A DNA stretch of 64,000 nt. It comes from Siphonodentalium dalli. Lineage: Eukaryota > Mollusca > Scaphopoda > Gadilida > Siphonodentaliidae. The DNA lies in contig CP136062.1 of NCBI GenBank assembly GCA_032622095.1, positions 55,717,849 through 55,781,848 on the forward strand, given 5' to 3'. This document shows, in pieces, positions 12,366 to 21,400 of this stretch. The notes under the pieces were generated by a model. The model saw only the letters and a list, made by a program, of their open reading frames with translations. It was not told where the DNA came from and made no database searches. The first letter of the stretch is position 1; the number at the start of each line of letters is the position of its first letter. Both the position numbers and the translations under genes were made by a program.

Positions 12366-13735
12366 TTGTACCATGTCAGGGTGCGTTCACATAATGGTAA
12401 ATTTGTCTGGCAAACCTGCAGGAAAGTCGTCTTAGGGGTGCTCTTATCCCCTATTGTATTATATATATGAGTTGAAGATTTTGAGATACCTATAACAGGT
12501 TGTTACAATATGTTTTGCTTGATAAAATTCACAATTTAAATTTCCGGTTTATAGGGGAAAACATCATTATTCATTATTCAAAAAGTTAATTTGTGTCGCA
12601 ATGGTTATAGAACTTCATTTCTTTCCAATAATGAAATTTTGTGTATTTTTTAATATCGTTTCCATGGTGATAGGTATTTCTCAGGGTATTGGGCTTTTTC
12701 TGCAGTTTTATCAAAACTAGATTGAAGGACACGTAAGAAGCCATCATAATATGTATAAATTATTACTGTAACCAATGTAGTATCAAATAAATGTTTCAAT
12801 TCCAAAATTATCGCATTTTTTTGCAAAAATTAACAGTTTTTACCCCAAAATGGCAATAAAACCTTCATATCCTATATGTGCATCCTAGCTACTACTGGGA
12901 TAATTGGGAAATAGTAATCTTTGAAAAAGGTTTTGAGACATCTATAACGGGTTGTCATAATACGCTTTGCTTCATAAAATTACATGCTTTAAATGTCAGC
13001 TCTATGGGGAAAAAACATCATTATTTGGCGAAATTTGGTCCGTTTCCATGACAACAGCTGACTAAACCGCATCAATTACCCAACACAGAAGTCCGGATTA
13101 AAAGTGCATGTCATAAAAAACTAATTTCAATAAGTTATATTGTGTCGCAAGGGTTATAGGTCTTCATTTCTTTCCAATAACGGCATTTTTTGTATTTTTA
13201 AATATCGTTTCCATGGTAACAGGTATTTCTCTTGTTATTGGGCCTTTTCGGCAGCTTTATCCAAATTAATTTTAAGTACACGTATGATGCCATCATAATA
13301 ATGCATAAATTATTACTGTAACCAATGTAGTATTCAATAAATGTCCCAATTCCAAAATTATCGCATTGTTTGCAAAAATCACCATTTTTCACCCCAAAAT
13401 GGCAATAAAGACCCGTATAACCTATATGTGCATCCTATTTAATACTGGAATCGTTGGAACATAGTTATAGTGGACAAATCATCAATAAATGATCTTCAAC
13501 GTCTGTTCCTGTCCTAGAATGGGCTTAAATTAGTTTTTACAATTTGCGGAAATGGTTTAATATCAAACTGTGTCTACATTGTTTCCATGGCAACGGCACC
13601 ACTTTCACATTTTACAGCAGGGCGGAACATGAAGCCTACATCTTCTACTTTCATATGATGTATAATTTTTCCGTGTGTAAAGAAAAAAATTAAACTCGAA
13701 AAATAAGCCCCGTTGGGGCCAAGACCGCTCATCTA

Positions 13736-14857
13736 ATGAGCGAACCGATAAAGTTAGTCGACTCCGCTAAGCCTGATTTGGCAGAGCGAGATCGGATAAT
13801 TGAATTTCCGAAGCACGCGGGTGCTGTTACTAAAGAATGTATTGAAGTGTCTCGTGTTTTGCCGATTGGCTCATTACGGGAAAATTTATCAAGATGGAAA
13901 AATATTTCCAGTAACTCGAATGTTTTGGATACTATAGAAAATGGCTACAGACTCCCATTCAAATCATTACCGGAACCGAAAGTTTTGAGAAACAATAAAT
14001 CAGCTTTGCTGAATTCTGATTTTGTAAATAATGAAATAAATAATTTGACTGAATCTGGACGAGTTCAGAAAGTGGGATTCGTGCCCAAAGTGGTAAATCC
14101 ACTAACGGTTGCTTACAGCAGATCGGGCAAAGCAAGAATGGTACTGGATTGTAGACATATTAATCCGCATATGCACGAGGTTAGGTTTAAATATGAATAC
14201 AGTTCTGTGGCTCGTCATATGTTTAAAAAGGGAGATTACCTGTTTTCCTATGATTTGAAATCAGCGTACCACCATTTATTGGTTCACTCACAATATAGAG
14301 AGTATTTGGGGTTTGCATTTGAGTCAAACGGAAGTGTAAACTATTACGTTTACAATGTTTTACCATTTGGTTTGTCCACGAGTGGTTTCATATTTTCAAA
14401 AGTAATGAGAGAGCTCATAAAATATTGGAGACAACGTGGTCTGAAAGTGATAATGTTTATGGATGATGGATTGGCGGGTAATGCAGACCGCATTTCGGCG
14501 CGTAGGGACGCGTATCGCATCAAACTTGATTTACAAAGTTTTGGCTTTATTTTAGCAGACGATAAATGTGATTGGGAACCCAAACAAAGCATTATTTGGC
14601 TTGGTATTTATTGGAATACCGTTCACGGAGTATTGCGCATTTCTAACGAGAGGATCGCGCGGTTGAAAGCTAGTATTTTGGCGCTTTTGAGACATGTATG
14701 CGGTGGTCGCACTCTAGTGAATGCTAGAATTTTGGCAGGTATTTCAGGACAAATTATATCCTGTATAATTGTATTGGGCGATTTGGCTCGGCTCCATACC
14801 AGAAGTATATTTTGGTGTTTAAATGGTAGAGCAGTTGGAATTCAAAAGTATTATTGA
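13736..14857 (+). CDS. Reverse transcriptase of a Ngaro/DIRS-type retrotransposon
   Basis: The frame encodes a 373-aa RT domain. Visible motifs are LDCRHINPHM (about 137-146), SYDLKSAYHH (171-180, first catalytic Asp 173), LPFGLSTSGF (209-218) and FMDD (241-244, the YXDD-box equivalent with Asp 243/244). This is the DIRS/Ngaro style of RT. The ATG at 13736 directly abuts inserted element C, so it may be the original start or part of a target duplication. The last ~8 codons do not fit the family: the expected protein continues in the +1-shifted frame of the next ORF, so one base was probably lost near 14835 and this end is a frameshift product. It would act with the RNase H and recombinase downstream to copy and integrate the element. 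The catalytic residues are intact, but the element as a whole is broken. Confidence 0.88.
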   Translation: MSEPIKLVDSAKPDLAERDRIIEFPKHAGAVTKECIEVSRVLPIGSLRENLSRWKNISSNSNVLDTIENGYRLPFKSLPEPKVLRNNKSALLNSDFVNNEINNLTESGRVQKVGFVPKVVNPLTVAYSRSGKARMVLDCRHINPHMHEVRFKYEYSSVARHMFKKGDYLFSYDLKSAYHHLLVHSQYREYLGFAFESNGSVNYYVYNVLPFGLSTSGFIFSKVMRELIKYWRQRGLKVIMFMDDGLAGNADRISARRDAYRIKLDLQSFGFILADDKCDWEPKQSIIWLGIYWNTVHGVLRISNERIARLKASILALLRHVCGGRTLVNARILAGISGQIISCIIVLGDLARLHTRSIFWCLNGRAVGIQKYY

Positions 14858-16179
14858 ATAAGGATGTGATTGATGAACTTTCATTTTGGGATCAGAATAT
14901 TGAAATAATAAATGATCCAGGTGTGAACATGTCTTTAGATAGACAAGATTCGGCTCCAGATATCATGATATGGAGTGATGCGTCGCAGGACGGTTACGGT
15001 TCTTTGATAAAAGACGCGAGTCGCGTGCGTTCCGACGGTTGTCGAGGTCACGATGGTAGTCGTGTTAGTCGCGGTTGCGACGGTCGCGGTAGCGACAGCA
15101 CCACTGGTTACGATGGTTATCGATGTCACGACGGTTGTCGTGTTGGTTGCGATGGAGCAAAGAGTGGTGGTTGCGACGGTTGTCGATGTCACGACGGTAG
15201 TCGTGCTAGTCGCGGTTGCGACGGTCGCGGTAGTGACAGTACCACTGATTACGATGTTTATCAGAGTCACGACGGTTGTCGAGGTCGCGACGGTTGTCGT
15301 TGTGGTCGCGGTTGCAATTGTCGCGGTGGCGAAAATGTTTGGGGTAACAGTAGTTTTACCAATAGTACAATTGGTGAATTGTCAGAGCAGGAGGGGATGG
15401 TCGAATGTTCCTTTCTCGAGAAAACGTGTTGTGGAACTTGGTCCGAAGAGGAAATTCCGTTGAGCTCCACGTGGAGAGAGTTGGAAGCGATTCACAGAAC
15501 TTTGAAAGACTGTGTTGCGCGTAGCTATTTAAGCGGTAAATCAGTCGCGTGGGCGACAGATAACAAAAACGTCAGTCAGATTATAAAGACAGGCAGTAGA
15601 AAGCCCGAATTGCAAAGAATAGCTTTATCAATCCAAGATATTTGTTGTGCGGGCGATATTAAAATAGAATCGAAATGGATTCCGAGGGAAGAGAATCAAG
15701 AGGCGGACAGGTTGAGTCGTAACAAAGATTGCGATGATTGGTCCATAAAACATTGTTGTTTCGAGCGGTTAAATTTTAAATGGGGACCGCATAGCGTTGA
15801 TAGATTCGCTTATGATTATAATGCTAAATGTGCTAGTTTCAATTCACGTTACTGGTGTAATGGCACTGACGGTGTTGATGCTTTTCAGCAAGATTGGTCT
15901 CAAGATATGAATTGGTTGGTACCACCACCTCGTCTCGTTTGTCGAGTTTTACAAAAAATGGAACGCGAAAGAGCGCGCGGAACAATGGTTGTTCCTAAAT
16001 GGGAATCTGCTCCTTTTTGGGTGTTAATTGTGAACACAGAGCGAAAATTTGTCAGTTTTGTGAAAGAATGCCATAATTTAGGCAGATACTCCGTTGTTGG
16101 AGGGAGAGGTAACAATGGCGTATTTGGTAATAATATTCTGCCATTTGATATGATGGCGTTCTTGATTGATTTCAAATGA
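14854..16179 (+). CDS. RNase H plus downstream DIRS-type domain, split from RT by a frameshift
   Basis: The first codon is TTG, not a true start; this is the continuation of the RT frame after a likely 1-base loss near 14835. RNase H residues are visible at Asp42 (WSDASQDGYG), Glu209 (WRELEAI), Asp236 (ATDNKNV) and Asp285 (EADRLSR). Between Asp42 and Glu209 lies a ~105-residue Gly/Cys/Asp/Arg-rich insertion (about 57-160) encoded by a GC-rich minisatellite, which the family normally lacks. After RNase H come conserved blocks GPHSVDRFA (311-319), GVDAFQQDW (340-348) and NWLVPPPR (353-360), the region that in DIRS/PAT elements relates to a Dam-like methyltransferase; that link is tentative. The stop overlaps the recombinase start (ATGA at 16176-16179). 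Confidence 0.85.
   Translation: MNKDVIDELSFWDQNIEIINDPGVNMSLDRQDSAPDIMIWSDASQDGYGSLIKDASRVRSDGCRGHDGSRVSRGCDGRGSDSTTGYDGYRCHDGCRVGCDGAKSGGCDGCRCHDGSRASRGCDGRGSDSTTDYDVYQSHDGCRGRDGCRCGRGCNCRGGENVWGNSSFTNSTIGELSEQEGMVECSFLEKTCCGTWSEEEIPLSSTWRELEAIHRTLKDCVARSYLSGKSVAWATDNKNVSQIIKTGSRKPELQRIALSIQDICCAGDIKIESKWIPREENQEADRLSRNKDCDDWSIKHCCFERLNFKWGPHSVDRFAYDYNAKCASFNSRYWCNGTDGVDAFQQDWSQDMNWLVPPPRLVCRVLQKMERERARGTMVVPKWESAPFWVLIVNTERKFVSFVKECHNLGRYSVVGGRGNNGVFGNNILPFDMMAFLIDFK
15008..15335 (+). repeat. In-frame GC-rich minisatellite inside RNase H
   Basis: Built from variants of CGACGGTTGTCG and GTCGCGGTTGCGACGGTCGC. A higher-order unit repeats at about 15043 and 15184 with a spacing of 141 bp (47 codons). 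Composition differs sharply from the AT-rich surroundings. The length keeps the reading frame, and the other frames are open too (for example 15053-15463). Confidence 0.85.
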
Positions 16180-17258
16180 GGAGTGGAATGCTATACGGTA
16201 TGTCTGCATGCATTTTGTTGAACATTTTTATGACACATAATTTGTTTGCAGGTTTGAAACTGAGGGAGACGATAGAGAAACAGTGTGTGCAAGCTGGCGG
16301 CATTCATGAGCGTGATTTCGAACTAGTGGGGCATATGAGTGACTACATTCTGAAGTCCAGGAGTGATTCGACTGTCAAATCTTATTTTGCGGCTTTCAAA
16401 AGATGGGAGACATTCGCAAATGAAAGGAGTTATTCAGTTCTTCCGGCCTCGCCTATACACGTAGCTATGTATTTGACTTACTTGTTGGACACTGGTGCCA
16501 AAATTGGTACTATACACTCTGCAAAGTATTGTATAAAGTGGGCACATGATTTGAATAACTATTTTGATCCTACTGATAATAGTTTCGTAGGTAATTTGCA
16601 AGAATGCGCAAAGCGTCAAGTTTCAAAACCAATTCAGAGGAAAGATCCAGTTACGACTTCTATGTTGATAGAATTATGCGAAATGTTTCGCAATTCGCAT
16701 GATTTTTTAGTCATAAGAGATTTATGTATGCTACTTTTTGCATTCAGTGGTTTTCTGAGGTATGATGAGTTATCTTCGCTCAAAAAGAACGACGTAAAGA
16801 TACATGGAGATTATATAGTGCTTACGATACGCCGAAGTAAAACTGATATGTATCGGCATGGCGATGAAGTGTTCATTGCAAAAGGTAGTAGCGCTGCCTG
16901 TCCGTATCAGATGTATCTGAGATATCATTCATTTGTTGAAGATAACAGCGGAGAAGAATTTCTGTTCAAGTCCGCATATAGATGTAAAGGGTCTTTCAGG
17001 TTTAGGCCAATTGATAAAAAATTGAGTTACACCACGGTAAAAGAAAGATTGGTGGGAATGCTTCGTTCAGTGGGAGCAAATTTGAATTTAGGGTTGCATA
17101 GTCTAAGAGCCGGAGGGGCTGCAGCTGCAGCCAATTCAAATGTTAAAGAGCGATGTTGGAAGCGCCATGGGAGATGGGCTTCAGAGAGTAGCAAGGACAG
17201 ATATGTTTCAGATAATATTTCCGAGAGATTGAAAGTGTCACAAAATTTGGGATTGTAA
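16176..17258 (+). CDS. Tyrosine recombinase (integrase) of a Ngaro/DIRS-type retrotransposon
   Basis: The 360-aa product has the complete tyrosine-recombinase catalytic set: Arg195 (GFLRYDEL), Lys222 (RRSKTD), His308 and Arg311 (LHSLRAGG), His331 (RHGRW) and Tyr343 (DRYVSD). The N-terminal half (about 55-160) has the helical core-binding domain with KSYFAAFKRW. The ATG at 16176 overlaps the previous stop as ATGA, a layout suited to termination-reinitiation. This enzyme would insert the circular cDNA by recombination, so these elements make no target duplication. It is uninterrupted and could still be functional, unlike its partner ORFs. Split direct repeats follow downstream, favouring a Ngaro/PAT-like rather than a classic DIRS1 structure. 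Confidence 0.9.
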   Translation: MRSGMLYGMSACILLNIFMTHNLFAGLKLRETIEKQCVQAGGIHERDFELVGHMSDYILKSRSDSTVKSYFAAFKRWETFANERSYSVLPASPIHVAMYLTYLLDTGAKIGTIHSAKYCIKWAHDLNNYFDPTDNSFVGNLQECAKRQVSKPIQRKDPVTTSMLIELCEMFRNSHDFLVIRDLCMLLFAFSGFLRYDELSSLKKNDVKIHGDYIVLTIRRSKTDMYRHGDEVFIAKGSSAACPYQMYLRYHSFVEDNSGEEFLFKSAYRCKGSFRFRPIDKKLSYTTVKERLVGMLRSVGANLNLGLHSLRAGGAAAAANSNVKERCWKRHGRWASESSKDRYVSDNISERLKVSQNLGL

Positions 17259-17362
17259 TTCTTGATATGAATTGAATTTATAATGTGTATATATATATCT
17301 GTGGAGTTAAGTTTCAATATGTTTATTTCATTTTGTCGAGCAGCTGATTCTTTGTAATTCTA

Positions 17363-17433
17363 TGTGACCACAGCTAGCGCGGCTCAGTTGCAAATGAGTG
17401 TTTGTTTGAAATATGAGAGAATTGGGAATACTT
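17363..17433 (+). repeat. Split direct repeat B1 of the retrotransposon
   Basis: A 71-bp sequence starting TGTGACCACAGCTAGCGCGG is repeated exactly, or nearly so, at 17997-18067. Ngaro/PAT-type elements end in the order B1-A2-B2, with A1 at the 5' end (outside this window). Confidence 0.8.
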
Positions 17434-17996
17434 CAAATTTTCCCGCGTTTCCTGGCATTAGCGGGAAAATTATGTATTCACAGTTCGGGCGTATAGAGTT
17501 GTTTATTATAGGCGGAGCCTATTTCGAATTGTAGCCAATGAGAATGAGATTTGTGGTAATTGTTCGGATCGCTAGAGCGGAGAATTCGTCATTCTAGCCG
17601 TGTAACTTCACTGAGAGGGTCACATTAATTTTCAAATTTTTTTAATAATTTTTTTTCAATCAAATGAAAGAAATTATCAATGCTGTGTCCAGCTATATAG
17701 CGTTCTTCATTATGTAATATAACTCAGCTGAAAGATGACAAATTATTCACAATGTTCAGAATATTGATACATCTATAATTATGAGTAGATTTCAATAAGG
17801 GTGCGGTCCGAACACCCGAGCTGCACATACGAGTGGGCTTCGGATTTCAGGTTTCCAGTCCCTATATAAAAGGGGTGCATGGTTTTTCCTGACCGGCTGT
17901 GCAGACTTTCTAGGATGTATTTACATTGTGTATGTAAAATATTATAGCATGTGCCCACATATAACCTGTAAAGCATGTTACGCAATAAACGCCGTC
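17434..17996 (+). promoter_or_regulatory. A2 segment of the split direct repeats, with TATA box and poly(A) signal
   Basis: Lies between B1 and B2. Holds TATATAAA at 17863-17870 and AATAAA at 17984-17989, about 115 bp apart. If this segment is also the 5' A1 repeat, it would carry the promoter there and the poly(A) signal here. Confidence 0.6.
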
Positions 17997-18067
17997 TGTG
18001 ACCACAGCTAGCGCGGCTCAGTTGCAAATGAGTGTTTGTTTGAAATATGAGAGAATTGGGAATACTT
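17997..18067 (+). repeat. Split direct repeat B2, 3' end of the retrotransposon
   Basis: Second copy of the 71-bp repeat at 17363-17433. Its end at 18067 (GGGAATACTT) is the likely right boundary of the element. Confidence 0.75.
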
Positions 18068-18329
18068 AATATATAAGAATGACGGTGTGTGTTGTCAATT
18101 TATATATAATATTTGTAAACATAACTACTTTGAACAATAGTATTCTCCATTTCTATTTGAAAACCCTAGCGGAGTGTTTCACATCACTTTAATTATCTGT
18201 TTGTGCGAGACCACAATCGCAATCGGTGTCTTATCGAACACTACAACTGATTTGGTGATCTTTGTTTTCACATATTACAACCATTCATTTGTTCAAGCAA
18301 ACTATTATTTTGATGGTACTATAATAGTT

Positions 18330-18476
18330 AATGTATTGAGACTGAGAAATATTCGCTCTTATATTTTTCGAAGACCAAACTCACATAATTTACTGCAATT
18401 ATTCAATTCCCGAAATGAGAGAAATAAGAAGGAACGTATCGAAAGGTCTTATACTTGTTTAAGTCTTCGTAAGGCT
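18330..18476 (+). pseudogene. LINE ORF2 C-terminal fragment
   Basis: The frame encodes FRRPNSHNLLQLFNSRN, which aligns with YRRPNANKLAALFNNHN near the C-terminus of the LINE protein on the minus strand at 60835-61329. The surrounding 112-codon frame (18174-18512) has no other recognised content, so only this part is supported. Confidence 0.5.
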
Positions 18477-18479
18477 TAT

Positions 18480-21400
18480 AGTATGGTCGTCGGAGGTTTA
18501 GACCCACAATAAATTGGTAAAGAAATGGTTTTGGTGTCATTCGACGCGGGATAATTTCGTGTATAACATATCCAAAATCCGCTAAAATCCGCTTTGGGGA
18601 AAATCAGGATCCAAGATGGCGTCCAACATGGCCGCCCTTAGTCAAAAGAGACTCTGACTGAGATTAATTCGATTATAGTGAAAACAAATGTTGTCATATG
18701 TATACAAATGTATACATTTTTGCGAAGGTAAAATATTATGCCACCTGTTTGTGGCAAAAATTGAACCCCTCATCCCAGATGGTCGCCACAATGGTGGCCT
18801 AAAATCGAAAATTTGAAGTTTTTGGCTAATACCTTAAAGATCAGCTCCCGTTGTTTGATAATGGTTGAGTATGCCGTCTTTGATTAGTCTTATTCATGTT
18901 AATTCAGCATTGGAGCAATGAAAGATACCATACATGTACATGGAGTGCCAGACTCATCCACACCCTCAAAAAGTCGATGTTACAGAACGCGGTATAAAAT
19001 TTCACAAAAATCGCCATTGGAATTCCAGTCATATATCAACAAGATATGGACTGAACTGTACATTGTAAGTTGGGCATACAATTATTTATGATTACTCCAA
19101 TCCAATGAAACCCAAATTGGCGCTTTGACTCAAAATGGCGGTCAAAATATGGAAAATGGCAGATATTGCTCAGTGTCATTCAATCAATTATGAGTATTGG
19201 TTGACTAAATAAATACGACGTACGCCTCTTTATGATGCCATTATGCTAGCTCTATGAAAAAACTTAAAAATCAGTACCCAAAATGGCCACCCGATGTGAA
19301 AAATACTATTTCTATCACTTCTGTTCATCACTTATTGCTCTCTGAACTGGGAAACAATGTGTATACTATTTCAATGGTCGTGTCAACTGATCATTCCAGC
19401 AATGACATGTCTAATAGTTTAGGTCACACTTTACTCCGGTCCTTCACCAATAAGTTCTAACGAATGCGGTATAAAATTTAAACACACTCGGCTTTGGGGC
19501 TCTGGTCACATTTGATATTTAGGGATGAGCAGATCTTGTCTACAAAATAATTGAGCGTTTCTTTTATTTGTGAAAAATCCACCTCAAATAGACCAAAAGA
19601 AACAATAAATTTTATCTAATATGGCTTCCAAAACGAAAATGGTAGACTCTGCCCAAGTTGTCATATAATGGAAGTTGTGAGTGGTGGATGCAGTTGATAG
19701 TTGGCTAATCTATGTGGCTCATATACATCATAACTATTTATTTTCAATCTTGTGGTGGCTTCCCACGGGTTGTAAAATTTGGTCGCATCAGTGTTATAAT
19801 GTCGTAACTCCATTTTGGCGGGAAATGAGTATTTAATATCATTCGAATCGTGTGAAAAAATCCAATCTGATGGGCCAAACTGTTTTTGCATTGGATGGCA
19901 AATATTCTCGCAAACCAGTGTCACAAATGTTGTATCTCCAGCGATCTTTACAGTTATTCGTGCTATAAGGTCGTATGTCCAACATCAGCCAATAGGATGC
20001 TTCAGATTGTCCACGTGACTTGTGTTTGTAAATTCTAAAATGTGTGCTATATGGTCGTATCTCCATGTTAGTCACGTGATCATTTGGGTGAATTTTCATA
20101 ATGTAGAATAGGCATTTTTTAGTTCATAGACACATGAGATTGCCACCATGTTTAGCTTAATCTGCATTTATTAGCACATCTTCATTATAGCACGGATACC
20201 AATCGTCGTTGGCGTACACAATAGGTCATATCTCCAAAACAAGTTATTGATTTTTAAAAGAAAACGAGGGAGTAAACAGCAAACAAAAATATGTGGTTCA
20301 ATGCACATCTAATGTCGGTTTTCATTGGGATAAATACAACAATACGTCATGCTTTGTCAATATTAGGAGAAGTTGTCTGAAAACTTCAACCTTCATTTTC
20401 TCGGAAATTAGAAAATGTGGGTTACGACATTATAGCACTGATGCGACGAAATATTAACTATTCGGGCTCGGCCATCATTTCGTTTCAAAAGAAACGCAAA
20501 AAAATATTATACAATTTTCTAACATGTTGAAAATAAAATTAAGTATGCAGATCGATTGGATATACTGAAACCTATACTGCACCCATAATTACATATGTGG
20601 ATCTGACACAACAGAAAACTCTTCTCATGCTACCAACGCCACACACTCTGCCGACAATAATCCCTTTCATCTGCACCCCCTTTGAATCCCGACACGACAC
20701 CACTATAAACTGTATCACTGTTCCTTCCTTGAAATATGTCACAAACTATACAAACAATAAGTAGTATTTACTAGATTAATGAACACGATCCCAAACAATG
20801 TAGATATATCAATTCCACTAGTGGCACCGCATCCAAACATGAGATCGGAACCAACAATGATCACAATAACCATCGACAAAAAAGTAATAAGACAAAAACT
20901 TTAAGAACTATTCAACTAATACTTCTCTTTTACTTTCAGAAGTACAAAACCCTGCCACGTGGGTTCTGTAATGGAGATATGTAAAATCGTGGCATATTTC
21001 AAAGAACGAATAAACATATACATATAACAAAAAATCATTTCGTTTCACTTACGGTACACGGTCTCGAGATGTTGATCCAGAATAAGTAAGCAGAGAACGA
21101 TTTTGACTTCAGAATACCCTATCGGATATCTGATAAAATCAGCTTTGTGTAAACTTTAAGATCCGAGATGGCATCCATTGTGGCCCTCCGACAACAAGAC
21201 AAGAAGCCATAAATAGGATATTTGCTCTTTGATTCCTTTACGAAAAAAGATTATACGTGCATATTTATCTCTTATTGAATACTGTATTGTTTAATCAGCA
21301 CTATGTATGAACAATCATATTCTCCAACCTCTTAAGAAGGTTACCAAAACAGGAACGTGTCCGATTGATAGCTAGGTTGAGATACACTGAAAAAAACTCT

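Larger units (their letters stand above)
8648..13735. mobile_element. 5.1-kb long-inverted-repeat (fold-back) element C
   Basis: The left end TAGAGGAGCGGTCTTG and the right end CAAGACCGCTCATCTA are inverted copies. Inverted homology runs about 1.3-1.5 kb inward: 8648-10030 against 12440-13735. Each arm holds a ~545-bp internal duplication (blocks near 8940 and 9490, mirrored on the right). The core is two satellite arrays. ATG flanks both sides (8645-8647, 13736-13738), or the target may be TA. No transposase is present. The superfamily is not identified. It separates gag from pol of the host retroelement. Confidence 0.75.

Noticed and set aside
15053-15463. 136-codon frame rich in Val/Ala/Thr
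   Set aside because: Alternative frame of the minisatellite inside RNase H.
18174-18512. 112-codon ORF as a membrane protein
   Set aside because: Only its middle resembles a LINE C-terminus; the N-terminal hydrophobic part is unsupported.
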